DNA from: Planctomycetales bacterium 71-10 | GTDB taxonomy: Bacteria > Planctomycetota > Planctomycetia > Isosphaerales > Isosphaeraceae | Length of the DNA: 64,000 bases | Assembly (NCBI GenBank): GCA_001898385.1 | Contig: MKTT01000111.1 | Location: forward strand, 1-64,000 | Direction: 5' to 3' | Shown: piece after piece, positions 33,193 through 41,971 of the stretch | Numbering within the stretch: the stretch's first letter is position 1 | Layout of the letters: each line of letters begins with the position of its first letter | Made by a program: the position numbers and the translations under genes | Notes under the pieces: model-generated | The model's database searches: none | What the model saw: the letters and a program-made list of their open reading frames with translations, nothing else | What the model was told of the DNA's origin: nothing

Positions 33193-33990
33193 TCATCGCG
33201 GCCGGGCCCGGACGAACGGGGCGAGGACTTCCGGACGGTAAGTCGAGCGGTCGTCGCGGATCCGCTTGATGCACTCCAGGACGATGGGGCCCTCGTAGCC
33301 GATGGCGTCGAGGGCGGCGAACCAGCCGGGCCAGTCGATGGAGCCGCGGCCGGGGGGATGGTGGGAGTCGTGGCGGCCGTCGTTGTCGTGGACGTGGGTC
33401 GTCGTCAGCAGGGGGCCGGCGGCCCGGGTCTCCGTCGCCGCGTCGGCCGCGATGTGGGCGTGGGCCACGTCCAGCGTCAGGCCCAGCTCGGGCCGGTCCA
33501 GCTCGGCGACGAGGCCGGCGAGGTCGGCCATCCGGCTGCCGGGGTGGACGCCGGGGGGCATGTTCTCCACGGCGACGACGACCCCGGCCCCCCGCGCGTG
33601 GTCGGCCAGGGCCAGCAGGCCGCGGGCCAGGGCGTCGCGGCGGGCGTCGCGCTCGTCGCGGTCGGAGAGGCCGCCGGGGTGGACGACCAGCGCCCGGCCG
33701 CCGGCCTCGGCGAGCCAGTCGACGCAGCGGCGCAGGTCGGACACGGAGGCCGCGTGGGCCTTCGGGTCGGTCGAGCCCAGGTCGACGCGGGGGGCGTCGA
33801 TCGCCTCGCCCCCCCAGCAGCCGTGGGCGCTGTGGATGCGCAGGCCGCGGTCGGCGGCGGCGCGGCGGAGCGGCACCGGGTCGGGGTAGGCCCGCCAGCG
33901 CGGGAGGATCTCCAGCACCTCGGCCCCGATCCATTCGGCCAGGTCCAGCTCGGCTTCGAGGGGGGCCCTCGGGTAGCCGTGGACGATCAT
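33193..33990 (-). CDS. Sugar phosphate isomerase/epimerase-like TIM barrel
   Basis: The 265-residue protein fits the xylose-isomerase-like AP-endonuclease-2 fold: 'LDLAEWIGAEVLEILPRW', 'IHSAHGCWGG', 'LVVHPGGLSDRDERDARRDA', 'VAVENMPPGVHPGS', 'LGLTLDVAHAHIAAD' and 'HVHDNDGRHDSHHPPGRGSI', the metal-binding Glu/His/Asp residues of the family. ATG 33990 puts the first strand at the start; upstream ATGs (34095, 34122) would add a 35-45 residue extension without similarity. The substrate cannot be told. It stands alone, divergent from fabZ. Confidence 0.78.
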   Translation of the reverse strand: MIVHGYPRAPLEAELDLAEWIGAEVLEILPRWRAYPDPVPLRRAAADRGLRIHSAHGCWGGEAIDAPRVDLGSTDPKAHAASVSDLRRCVDWLAEAGGRALVVHPGGLSDRDERDARRDALARGLLALADHARGAGVVVAVENMPPGVHPGSRMADLAGLVAELDRPELGLTLDVAHAHIAADAATETRAAGPLLTTTHVHDNDGRHDSHHPPGRGSIDWPGWFAALDAIGYEGPIVLECIKRIRDDRSTYRPEVLAPFVRARPR

Positions 33991-34257
33991 GGTGCCCAGC
34001 GCCCGTCGGGCCAAATGCGCCTCGCTCTCGCCGCGGGCCGGCCCCCGCGACGGGGGGCGGTGATACCTCTTGTCGAACGGTCCCTCGCGAGTCATGATAG
34101 CAGCGAAACGGCTCCGGATCACCGCAATGCTCTTCGCCGATCACGCCTGAGGGGGCTGGAGGGGCCTTCGACGGACCCCGAGCCTGCCGGCGGACCATCC
34201 CCGGGTCGCCGCCGCCTGGCTTCACGTCGCCGAGAACGAGAGAAAGGATAGTCGCGC

Positions 34258-34755
34258 ATGCCTCCCGCGCCCCTGGTCGACCCTGCCTCGATCGACACCA
34301 CCAAGGTCCTCCTCGATCTCGAGCAGATCCGCCAGGTCAACCCCCAGCGCTTCGAGATGGAGCAGCTCACCGCCATCGTCTCCATCGACGAGGCGAACAA
34401 GCTGATCGTGGGCTACAAGGACGTCTCGTCGGACGAGTTCTGGGTCCGCGGCCATATGCCCGGCTACCCCTTGCTCCCCGGCGTCCTCATGTGCGAGGCC
34501 GCCGCGCAGCTCGCGAGCTGCTACTGCGTCTCCACCCACCTGATCCGGGAGGGGTTCGTCGGCTTCGGCGGCATGGAGGACGTGCGGTTCCGCGGCCAGG
34601 TCCGGCCCGGGGATCGCCTCCTGCTGATCGGCAAGGCGTCGCGGCTGCACCGCCGGCAGACGATCTTCGACGTCCAGGGCTTCGTCGACGGCAACATGGT
34701 GTTCCACGGCCGGATGATCGGGGTCAACCTCTCGCAGCTCGACTCTTCGAATTGA
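34258..34755 (+). CDS. fabZ: 3-hydroxyacyl-ACP dehydratase (FabZ-like)
   Basis: The 165-residue hot-dog fold protein has the catalytic segment 'VRGHMPGYPLLPGVLMCEAA' with His66 and Glu80, plus 'AQLASCY' and 'FVGFGGMEDVRFRGQVRPGD'. It dehydrates 3-hydroxyacyl-ACP in fatty acid synthesis. Its 15-20 residue N-terminal extension is slightly longer than in E. coli FabZ. A second fabZ elsewhere is likely, so this could be a paralogue. It is 8 bases upstream of trmB. Confidence 0.85.
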   Translation: MPPAPLVDPASIDTTKVLLDLEQIRQVNPQRFEMEQLTAIVSIDEANKLIVGYKDVSSDEFWVRGHMPGYPLLPGVLMCEAAAQLASCYCVSTHLIREGFVGFGGMEDVRFRGQVRPGDRLLLIGKASRLHRRQTIFDVQGFVDGNMVFHGRMIGVNLSQLDSSN

Positions 34756-34763
34756 CCCCATCC

Positions 34764-35825
34764 ATGACACGACCCCGCGCCGACCTCGACGTCTCCTCCA
34801 CGCTCCTCGACCCCGCCGCCCATCCGGGCGAAGACCCCCTGAGCTGGCCCGACCTGTTCGGCGACGACCGGCCGGTGGTGGTCGAGATCGGCTCGGGCAA
34901 GGGCCTGTTCCTGGCCAACGCCGCCGCCGCCCGGCCCGATCACGGCTTCTTCGGCATCGAGATCGCCAAGAAGTACGCCCGGCTCGCCGCCGAACGCATC
35001 GTCAAGGCCGGCCTCACGAACGTCCGGATGTGGCCCGCCGACGCCGGCCGGCTGATGGACCGCCGCGTCGTCCCCGCCAGCCTCCGCGAGGTCCACGTCT
35101 ACTTCCCCGATCCCTGGTGGAAGAAGCGCCACAAGAAGCGCCGGGTGTTCAACGAGGCCCTCGTCGCCTCCATCGCCCGGGCCCTCGTCCCCGCCGGCGA
35201 GCTGCACGTCGCGACCGATGTCGAGGAATACTTCGGCGTCATCCGCGAGCTGGTCGCCACGGACCCGCGGTTCGCCGAGATCCCCCCGCCCCCGCTCGGC
35301 GACGCCGAGAGCGATCACGACTACCTGACCAACTTCGAGCGCAAGTACCGCATCGAAGGCCGGCCGGTGTATCGGGTGAGCTACCGCATGAAGCCCGCCC
35401 TGAGCACGGAAAGGCTGCTGCCGGCCGAGCCGCAGGTGGTCTTCGCCGCGTTCGAGAAGCCGGGCCGGCTCGCGTGCTGGTGGGGTCCCGATGGGTTCAA
35501 GAACACGTTCGAGCGGTTCGAGTTCGAGCCCGGCGGACGTTGGACTTTCACGATGCACGGCCCGAACGGCGTCGACTACCCCAACGAGAGCACCTTCCGA
35601 ACGATCGAGCGAGATCGTCGCGTCGTGATCGAACACGTCTCGGCACCGCGATTCACGCTGGCCGTGACCCTGGCCCCGCGCGGCGATCACACCCTCCTGA
35701 GCTGGGACCAGGTGTTCGAGGATGCCGAGGTCGCGGCCAAACTGGCACCGATCTGCCGCCCCGCCAACGAACAGAACCTCGACCGCCTCCAGGCGTTGCT
35801 GGCCGGTGCCGACGAAGCCCCCTGA
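34764..35825 (+). CDS. trmB: tRNA (guanine-N7-)-methyltransferase TrmB fused to AHSA1/SRPBCC domain
   Basis: The 353-residue protein has two parts. Residues 1 to about 212 are TrmB, which makes m7G46 in tRNA: SAM motif 'VVEIGSGKGLFLANAAAARP', 'FGIEIAKKYARLAAERI', 'VHVYFPDPWWKKRHKKRRVF' and the end 'EGRPVYRVSYRM'. Residues about 213-353 are an AHSA1-type START/SRPBCC domain: 'LPAEPQVVFAAFEKPGRLAC', 'WWGPDGFKNTFERFEFEPGG', 'HTLLSWDQVFEDAEVAA'. No stop separates them; the second part would normally be a separate gene. The start is ATG 34764; the longer upstream frame overlaps fabZ and was rejected. Confidence 0.85.
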   Translation: MTRPRADLDVSSTLLDPAAHPGEDPLSWPDLFGDDRPVVVEIGSGKGLFLANAAAARPDHGFFGIEIAKKYARLAAERIVKAGLTNVRMWPADAGRLMDRRVVPASLREVHVYFPDPWWKKRHKKRRVFNEALVASIARALVPAGELHVATDVEEYFGVIRELVATDPRFAEIPPPPLGDAESDHDYLTNFERKYRIEGRPVYRVSYRMKPALSTERLLPAEPQVVFAAFEKPGRLACWWGPDGFKNTFERFEFEPGGRWTFTMHGPNGVDYPNESTFRTIERDRRVVIEHVSAPRFTLAVTLAPRGDHTLLSWDQVFEDAEVAAKLAPICRPANEQNLDRLQALLAGADEAP

Positions 35826-35837
35826 TCCGTCGCCTGC

Positions 35838-36500
35838 TCAGCCCGGCGGGGCGATGCGGACGCGGCGGCCGTCGATCGTCAGCCGGCCGGCGGCGTAGAG
35901 GGCCACGGCCTCCGGCAGGGCCTCACGCTCGGCGGCGAACACCCTCGCGGCCAGCGCGCGGGCGTCGTCGTCTTCCAGGACGGGGACGACCTTCTGAAGG
36001 ATGATCGGGCCCTCGTCGTACTCGTCGCTGGCGAAATGGACGGTGCAGCCGCTGACCTTCACGCCGTAGTCGAGCGCGGCCTGATGGACGTGCTCGCCGT
36101 AGAACCCCCGGCCGCAGAACGAGGGGATCAGGCCGGGGTGGATGTTGATCACCCGGCCGCGGAAGTCCTCGGGGATCTTCACGAGCGCCAGGAACCCGGC
36201 GAGCAGGACGAGGTCGGCCCCGCTCGCCCGGATCGGGTCGAAGATCGACGCGCTGAAGGCGGCCAGGTCGGCCTTCCGCTTGGCCACGTCGGCGACCGCG
36301 ACACGCAGGCCCGCGTCCCGGGCCTTCTCGATGGCCGGGATGCCGGGCCGGCTGGCGACGACCTGGACGACCCGGGCGTCCAGCGTCCCAGCCGCGATGC
36401 GGTCGAGGAGGTTCTGCAAGGTCGTCCCGCCGCCCGAGACGCAGACGCCCAGCCGGATCGGCGAGATCGGCTCGCGGGGGGGGCCGCTCGGGACGCCCAT
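35838..36500 (-). CDS. purN: Phosphoribosylglycinamide formyltransferase
   Basis: The 220-residue enzyme adds a formyl group from 10-formyl-THF to GAR, step 3 of purine synthesis. It has the phosphate loop 'VSGGGTTLQNLLDRI', 'LLAGFLALVKIPEDF', catalytic 'VINIHPGLIPSFCGRGFYGE' (Asn and His) and 'HFASDEYDEGPIILQ' with the catalytic Asp. The ATG overlaps the ileS stop (ATGA), so it is translationally coupled as the last gene of a pnp-ileS-purN run. Confidence 0.93.
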   Translation of the reverse strand: MGVPSGPPREPISPIRLGVCVSGGGTTLQNLLDRIAAGTLDARVVQVVASRPGIPAIEKARDAGLRVAVADVAKRKADLAAFSASIFDPIRASGADLVLLAGFLALVKIPEDFRGRVINIHPGLIPSFCGRGFYGEHVHQAALDYGVKVSGCTVHFASDEYDEGPIILQKVVPVLEDDDARALAARVFAAEREALPEAVALYAAGRLTIDGRRVRIAPPG

Positions 36501-39346
36501 CAGGCGGGCCCCTTCGCGTTCAACGACTCGATCACGCGGACGCAGCGCCCGCAGAGGGTGGGATGCTTTGCGTCCTTGCCGACCTCCTCGCGGTAGTTCC
36601 AGCAGCGCTCGCACTTGGCGTAGGTCGACTTCGAGGCCGAGACCTGGAACCGCTCGGCCCCCTCGGCGACGGGCCCACCCTCGCGGACCGTCACCTCGGA
36701 GACCAGGCAGATCGTGGCCAGCAGCTCGCGGTCAGCCTGGAGGACGGGCAGGTCGGCGGGCGCGGCGACGACCTCCACGGCGGCCTCCTGGGCGCTGCCG
36801 ATCGTCTTGTCCTTCCGCAGCCCTTCCAGGGCCTTGAGGACGGCGTCGCGGGCCTCGCGGAGGGCGGCCCAGCGGGCGTCGCGTTGGGGGTCGTCCCAGC
36901 GCGGGTCGGGCTCGGGGAACGTCGCCAGGTGGACGCTGGCGGGGAAGCCGTGGCCGTGCGGCAGGTAGCCCCAGCATTCCTCGGCGGTGTGCGGCAGGAT
37001 CGGGGCCAGCAGCCGCGTCAGCACCTCGTGCAGCTTGAACAGCACGAACTGCGCGGCGCGACGGTCGGGGCCGGTCGGCTCCTCGGCGTACAGCCGGTCC
37101 TTCAGCACGTCGAGGTAGAAGCTCGACAGCGTGATCGACAGGAAGTTGTTCAGCTTTTTGACGACCCAGTAGAACTCGTACTTCTCGTACGCCGACAGGG
37201 CCTCGCGGACGACCTGATTGAGCTGGCCGAGGGCCCAGAGGTCGATGTCGTGGAGGGTCTCCAGGTCGACCGTGCTCGGGTCGAACCGCTCGTAGTCTTC
37301 CAGGTTGCCCAGCAGGTAGCGGAAGGTGTTGCGGATCTTGCGGTAGGACTCGGACGCCTCCTTGATCGAGCGTTCGCTGATCCGGACGTCGTCCGCGTAG
37401 TCCATGCCGGCGACCATCAGCCGCAGGACGTCGGCGCCGTGCTGCTCGGTCGCCTTGACCGCGGAGACCACGTTGCCGAGCGACTTGGACATCTTCTGGC
37501 CCTTGTCGTCGACCACGAAGCCGTGGGTCAGGATGCTCTCGAACGGGGCCTTCCCGGTCGTGCCGACGGAGGTCAGGATCGACGACTGGAACCAGCCGCG
37601 GTGCTGGTCGGAGCCCTCCAGGTACATGTGGGCGGGGAAGCCCAGCTCGAAGCCCCCCGCGAGCACGGCGCGGTGGCTGGAGCCGGACTCGAACCAGACG
37701 TCGAGGATGTCCCCTTCCTTGCGGAACTCGGCCCCGCCGCACTGCGGGCACTTCGCATCAGGCGGGAGGATCTCCTCGACCGGCCTGCTGAACCAGGCGT
37801 CGGCCCCTTCCTTGCGGAAGAGGTCGCGGAAGTGGCGGGCGGTCTCCGCGGTGAGGAGCTGGGCGTTGCAGGTGGTGCAGCCCAGCGCCGGGATCGGCAC
37901 GCCCCAAGACCGCTGGCGGCTGATGCACCAGTCGGGCCGGAGCGACACCATCGCCTCGATCCGCGACTGGCCCCACGCCGGATACCACTTCACCGCGTTG
38001 CGGATCTCCTCCAACGTCCGGCCGCGGAGGTCGTTCCGGTCCACGCCCACGAACCACTGCTCGGTCGCGCGGAAGATGACCGGCTTCTTGCAGCGCCAGC
38101 AGTGGGGGTAGCTGTGCGACAGCGGCATCTCGAAGTAGAGGTCTCCGGACTCCTTCAGCCGGGCCACCACCTTCGGGTTCGCCGCGAAGACGTGCAGGCC
38201 GACGAGCCACTCGGGGGCCTCGTCGGTGAACTTGCCGGCGGGGTCGACGGGGCTGAGGACCGGGAGCTGGTAGGCGCGGCCGGTCTGGTAGTCCTCGCCG
38301 CCGTGGCCGGGGGCGGTGTGGACCAGGCCGGTGCCGTCCTCGACGCTGACGTAGCTCGCCAGGACGATCGGCGAGACGCGGTCGATGAACGGGTGGCGGT
38401 ACTGGGCGTGCTCCAGGTCCCGACCCTTGCAGTGGCCGACCTCGGCGTAGTCGGCGACCTTGCGCAGGGCCATGACCTTCTCGACCAGCTCGGCGCCGAG
38501 GATCGTCCGGACGACGGCGCCGGTCTCGGGGTCGACGTAGCGGACGCCGGCGTACTCCAGGTCGGGATGGACGGCGACGGCGACGTTGGCCGGGAGGGTC
38601 CACGGCGTCGTCGTCCAGATCATCGCCCGCCACTCCTCGGCCTTCGAGCCCTCGGCCCGGAGCCACGCCTCGGGGACGCCGGCGACCATCGGGAGGAGGA
38701 CGTAGATGCTGGGCGAGGTCTCGTCGTGATATTCCAGCTCGGCCTCGGCCAGCGCGGTCTGGTCCGAGGTGCACCAGTGGATCGGCTTGAGCTGACGGAA
38801 GACGTAGTCGCCCTCCAGCAGGTCGGCGAGGACGTCGGTGATGCCGGCCTCGTAGCGGTGGTCGAGGGTCAGGTAGGGGTCTTCCCAGTCGCCCATCACG
38901 CCGAGGCGGCGGAACTGGCCGCGCTGGACGTCGACCCACTTCATGGCCTCGACGCGGCACATCTCGCGGATCTCGGCGCGGCTCAGGCCGGCGGCCTTGG
39001 AGCCCAGGTCCTTCATGACCTTGTGCTCGATGGGGAGGCCGTGGGTGTCCCAGCCGGGGACGTAGGGGCTGTCGAACCCTCGCATGGAGAGGCTGCGGAC
39101 GACGAAGTCCTTGAGCATCTTGTTGAGGGCCGTCCCCATGTGGATGTCGCCGTTGGCGTACGGCGGGCCGTCGTGGAGGACGCGGACGGGCGACCCCTTG
39201 CGGGCCCGGCGGAGCTGGCCGTAGAGGTCCTGCTCGCGCCAGCTCGCCTGGATCTCGGGCTCGCGGGTCGGCAGGTTCGCCTTCATGGCGAACTCGGTCG
39301 CGGGGAGGTTCAGGGTCTCTTTGTAGGGCTTGGCGTTGATGGACAT
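36500..39346 (-). CDS. ileS: Isoleucyl-tRNA synthetase
   Basis: The 948-residue class I synthetase charges tRNA-Ile. The HIGH motif is 'PPYANGDIHMGTALNK' (residues 61-76), the KMSKS loop is at 618-622 ('KGQKMSKSLGNV'), the editing domain lies between, and the C-terminal zinc finger is 'CERCWNYREEV' plus 'LCGRC'. Length and zinc finger match the bacterial type. It lies 69 bases downstream of pnp on the same strand. Confidence 0.97.
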   Translation of the reverse strand: MSINAKPYKETLNLPATEFAMKANLPTREPEIQASWREQDLYGQLRRARKGSPVRVLHDGPPYANGDIHMGTALNKMLKDFVVRSLSMRGFDSPYVPGWDTHGLPIEHKVMKDLGSKAAGLSRAEIREMCRVEAMKWVDVQRGQFRRLGVMGDWEDPYLTLDHRYEAGITDVLADLLEGDYVFRQLKPIHWCTSDQTALAEAELEYHDETSPSIYVLLPMVAGVPEAWLRAEGSKAEEWRAMIWTTTPWTLPANVAVAVHPDLEYAGVRYVDPETGAVVRTILGAELVEKVMALRKVADYAEVGHCKGRDLEHAQYRHPFIDRVSPIVLASYVSVEDGTGLVHTAPGHGGEDYQTGRAYQLPVLSPVDPAGKFTDEAPEWLVGLHVFAANPKVVARLKESGDLYFEMPLSHSYPHCWRCKKPVIFRATEQWFVGVDRNDLRGRTLEEIRNAVKWYPAWGQSRIEAMVSLRPDWCISRQRSWGVPIPALGCTTCNAQLLTAETARHFRDLFRKEGADAWFSRPVEEILPPDAKCPQCGGAEFRKEGDILDVWFESGSSHRAVLAGGFELGFPAHMYLEGSDQHRGWFQSSILTSVGTTGKAPFESILTHGFVVDDKGQKMSKSLGNVVSAVKATEQHGADVLRLMVAGMDYADDVRISERSIKEASESYRKIRNTFRYLLGNLEDYERFDPSTVDLETLHDIDLWALGQLNQVVREALSAYEKYEFYWVVKKLNNFLSITLSSFYLDVLKDRLYAEEPTGPDRRAAQFVLFKLHEVLTRLLAPILPHTAEECWGYLPHGHGFPASVHLATFPEPDPRWDDPQRDARWAALREARDAVLKALEGLRKDKTIGSAQEAAVEVVAAPADLPVLQADRELLATICLVSEVTVREGGPVAEGAERFQVSASKSTYAKCERCWNYREEVGKDAKHPTLCGRCVRVIESLNAKGPA

Positions 39347-39415
39347 GACGGCTTCGGATGTCTCGGGGAGGGGGGCGAGGCGATCGCGCGGGGCGGCGGG
39401 CCTCGGCCGGCGGGA

Positions 39416-40246
39416 TCAGGCCGGGAGGCGTTCGAGCACGCCCCGGACGATGGTGCGGAGCTTGGCCTCCGCGGCGTTGGCGACGGCGATGATCTTGTCG
39501 ATGTCCACCGGCTCCAGGGCGTCGGGCAGGCACATGTCGGTGACGATCGAGAAGCCCAGCACCTTGATCCCGGCGTGGACGGCCACCAGGACCTCGGGGA
39601 TCGTGGACATGCCGACGACGTCGGCCCCGATCCCGCGGAGGAAGCGGTACTCGGCCCGGGTCTCCAGGTTCGGCCCCGTCACCGCGACGTAGACGCCCCG
39701 GTGCGCCACGATGTTCGCCTCCAGGGCCACCTTGAGGGCCTCGTCCTGGAGGGCCTTGTCGTAGGGCTCGATCATGTCCGGGAAGCGGGGGCCGAGGCGG
39801 TCGTCGTTGGGGCCGATCAGCGGGTTGAGGCCCAGCAGGTTGATGTGGTCCTCGATGACCATGAGGTCCCCCTTGCGATACTGGGGGTTCAGGCCGCCGC
39901 AGGCGTTGGAGACGACCAGCAGGTCGCAGCCCATCTCCTTCATGACCCGGATCGGGAACGTCACCTGGGCCGCCGTGTAGCCCTCGTAGAGGTGGAACCG
40001 CCCCTCCATCGCCATGACGGGACGGCCGACGAGCGTCCCGCAGACGAGCTGCCCGGCGTGGCCGGCGACCGTCGACCGCGGGAAGTGGGGGATCTCGGGG
40101 TAGGGGATGGCGACGGGCGACTCGATCTCGCGGGCGAGGGCGCCCAGGCCCGTCCCCAGCACCAGGCCGATCTTCGGGCGACCGCCCCAGGCGCGGCAGA
40201 CGACCTCGGCGGCTTCGCGGACGTGGTCCCAGTCGTGATGCGTCAT
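39416..40246 (-). CDS. Purine nucleoside phosphorylase (trimeric type)
   Basis: The 276-residue enzyme cleaves purine nucleosides with phosphate for salvage. Family motifs are 'GLVLGTGLGALAREI', 'MAMEGRFHLYEGYTAAQVTF', 'VVSNACGGLNPQYRKGDLMV', 'TGPNLETRAEYRFLR' and 'VGMSTIPEVLVAVHAG'. The family's 'NAAGG' reads NACGG. Product of the class called PunA/DeoD-II. It leads the pnp-ileS-purN cluster, linking purine salvage and synthesis. Confidence 0.93.
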   Translation of the reverse strand: MTHHDWDHVREAAEVVCRAWGGRPKIGLVLGTGLGALAREIESPVAIPYPEIPHFPRSTVAGHAGQLVCGTLVGRPVMAMEGRFHLYEGYTAAQVTFPIRVMKEMGCDLLVVSNACGGLNPQYRKGDLMVIEDHINLLGLNPLIGPNDDRLGPRFPDMIEPYDKALQDEALKVALEANIVAHRGVYVAVTGPNLETRAEYRFLRGIGADVVGMSTIPEVLVAVHAGIKVLGFSIVTDMCLPDALEPVDIDKIIAVANAAEAKLRTIVRGVLERLPA

Positions 40247-40281
40247 CGGGCGGGTCTTCCCGGTCTTCGGGTGGGGGCCGC

Positions 40282-40334
40282 AAAAGGGCGGGCGCCGCCA
40301 CCGTCGGCCGACGGTTGGCGGCGTCCGCCCTTGC
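40282..40334 (-). terminator. Strong hairpin terminator between the TPR gene and pnp
   Basis: An almost perfect stem of about 20 base pairs is formed by 40287-40306 and 40312-40331 around GGCC, and read on the minus strand it is followed by TTTTGC. It lies after the TPR gene and before pnp, and would stop read-through. Confidence 0.7.
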
Positions 40335-40362
40335 GTTCCGCGGGCCGGCGGCCTGGGTCGGG

Positions 40363-40803
40363 TCAGAGGATGAATTCGAACCGGCGGATCAGGCGGAGGA
40401 AGCGCGGGTCGTCCCGGAGCGACTTGAGGTCCGGGTCGCGCCGCAGGCGCTCCTGGCAGCGATAGCCCAGCTCGAAGGCGCGCTGGAGGGAGGAGAAGGC
40501 GGGATCCGGCATCCCGAGCATCGCGTAGCTGCACGCCAGGTTGTACCAGGCGACGGCGTCCTCGGGGATCAGCCGGACGAGCCGCCGGTCGAGGTGGAGG
40601 GCCCGCGAATAGAAGCCCTTGGCGGCGAGGTTCGCGGCGTGGACGCGGATCGCTTCGACGAAGTAGGGGTCGCGCTCCAGGATGCCCCCGAGGAACTCGA
40701 TCTCGAAATCGCGCTGGGACAGGTCTCGCACGCGCCGGGTCGAGGTCTCGGGAGCTGGTCGATCTCCGGTGGGATCCCCCGTCCAGTCGTTCGATCCGCC
40801 CAT
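40363..40803 (-). CDS. TPR-repeat protein
   Basis: The 146-residue protein contains two tetratricopeptide-like helix pairs: 'VEAIRVHAANLAAKGFYSRA' and 'AVAWYNLACSYAMLGMPDPA' followed by 'FSSLQRAFELGYR'. TPRs bind proteins. The ATG at 40803 follows an AAGGGGGG ribosome-binding sequence at good spacing; the ATG at 40821 would overlap that sequence. The C-terminus 'LKSLRDDPRFLRLIRRFEF' is a common end of planctomycete TPR proteins. The partner is unknown. Confidence 0.75.
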   Translation of the reverse strand: MGGSNDWTGDPTGDRPAPETSTRRVRDLSQRDFEIEFLGGILERDPYFVEAIRVHAANLAAKGFYSRALHLDRRLVRLIPEDAVAWYNLACSYAMLGMPDPAFSSLQRAFELGYRCQERLRRDPDLKSLRDDPRFLRLIRRFEFIL

Positions 40804-40985
40804 CAAACCACCCCCCTTCATCCCGAACGGCCGACAGCATCCGCCCCCGCCCGACGCTGCGCCGGGAGGGAGGCGTACGAACCGGCGATCCCTTCTAGAA
40901 TAGCCTCTGGCGGGGGGGGCGTACAAGGCGCATCCCGTCGCCGGGGGGAATTCGGGACCTGGGTCGATCGGGCGGGGCCCCGGCG

Positions 40986-41735
40986 TCAGGGGACCCTGGG
41001 GGCGACGGGGGCCGATCCGCCCGAGCGGGAGGCGCGGTCGAGCACTTCGCTAGGCGAGGGCTCGTCGCCGGCGGGGGGCGGGGGGATGTCGGCCGGGCCG
41101 GCCGGCTTCCGGGCGCGGGGCGTCGCGCCCGAGCGGGCGCGGGGGCGGAAGCCCTCGGGCGCGGCGGGGATGGAGCCGTCCCTCACCCCCTCGCCCGCGT
41201 CCCGCTCCTTCGGCGCCGCGGGGGCGGCGTCGGCCCCTCGGGTCCGCCGGGAACCGCGGGCGTTGGGGTCGGCGGACAGGCCCCGGGCGATGTCGGACTG
41301 GGCCTGGTTGTACTCCTTGAAGAGGGCCGCCCGCTTGCGGGGATCCTTCTCATAGAGGTACTGGAAGTAGATGTCGCTGGCCTTCGTGCGGCGGGCGTTG
41401 TAGTTCTTGTCGGCCTCGGCGTTGGGGCGATAGACGCGCTTGCGGTCCTGGTCGTAGGCCCGGAACGAGCGGTCGTAGCGATTGGAGTTGTCCAGGCCCT
41501 CCATCGCCTCGCGGTACTGGTTGGCGTTGCGGACCCCCTGCCGGTTGATGGTGGGGTTGCCGACGCTGTCGAGCGGGCCGGGGGCGACGCCGAAGACGTA
41601 GGGGTCGTACTGGGAGTTGTAGGGCCGGAACGGGTCGGGGCCGAAGCCCTGGGCGTGGGCCGCGGCGGCCGGTGCGAGGCAGGCCGCCGCGAGGGCGAGC
41701 AGGGCGGGCGCGACGCGCGGGCGGGTCGGGTTCAT
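40986..41735 (-). CDS. Secreted hypothetical protein, charged
   Basis: The 249-residue protein has a signal peptide (start ATG 41735; 'ALLALAAACLAPAAAAHAQG', cut after AHA). The mature part is rich in Asp, Arg, Tyr and Asn ('NRYDRSFRAYDQDRKRVYRP'), followed by a disordered Arg/Pro/Ala tail. No family is recognised. A Tyr-rich section 'ASDIYFQYLYEKDPRKRAAL' may be helical. It sits between proB and the TPR gene, all on the minus strand. Confidence 0.6.
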   Translation of the reverse strand: MNPTRPRVAPALLALAAACLAPAAAAHAQGFGPDPFRPYNSQYDPYVFGVAPGPLDSVGNPTINRQGVRNANQYREAMEGLDNSNRYDRSFRAYDQDRKRVYRPNAEADKNYNARRTKASDIYFQYLYEKDPRKRAALFKEYNQAQSDIARGLSADPNARGSRRTRGADAAPAAPKERDAGEGVRDGSIPAAPEGFRPRARSGATPRARKPAGPADIPPPPAGDEPSPSEVLDRASRSGGSAPVAPRVP

Positions 41736-41971
41736 GACGGGCCTCACCACCGATCGGGACGCCGGGGCCGGCGTGATCGCAACGACGCATCGGTCATTGT
41801 ACGCCCCGCCGATCCTCGCGAAAAGGCTCCGATCGCGGCGGGGGCGCGGGCGCGGATCCGTCCGGCCCGTCGCCATCATCGGCCGGCCGGCTCGCCCGCG
41901 ATGAACCCGCTCCGAGGGTCGCCGCGCCGGCCGCGCCGGTCGGGCGGGTCGGCGCGGTCGGGGAGGGGGGC

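Noticed and set aside
36563..40465. A 1,300-residue plus-strand open frame opposite ileS and pnp
   Set aside because: It is the antisense shadow of ileS/pnp caused by high GC; composition is low-complexity Asp/Arg/Gly/Val and no family is visible.
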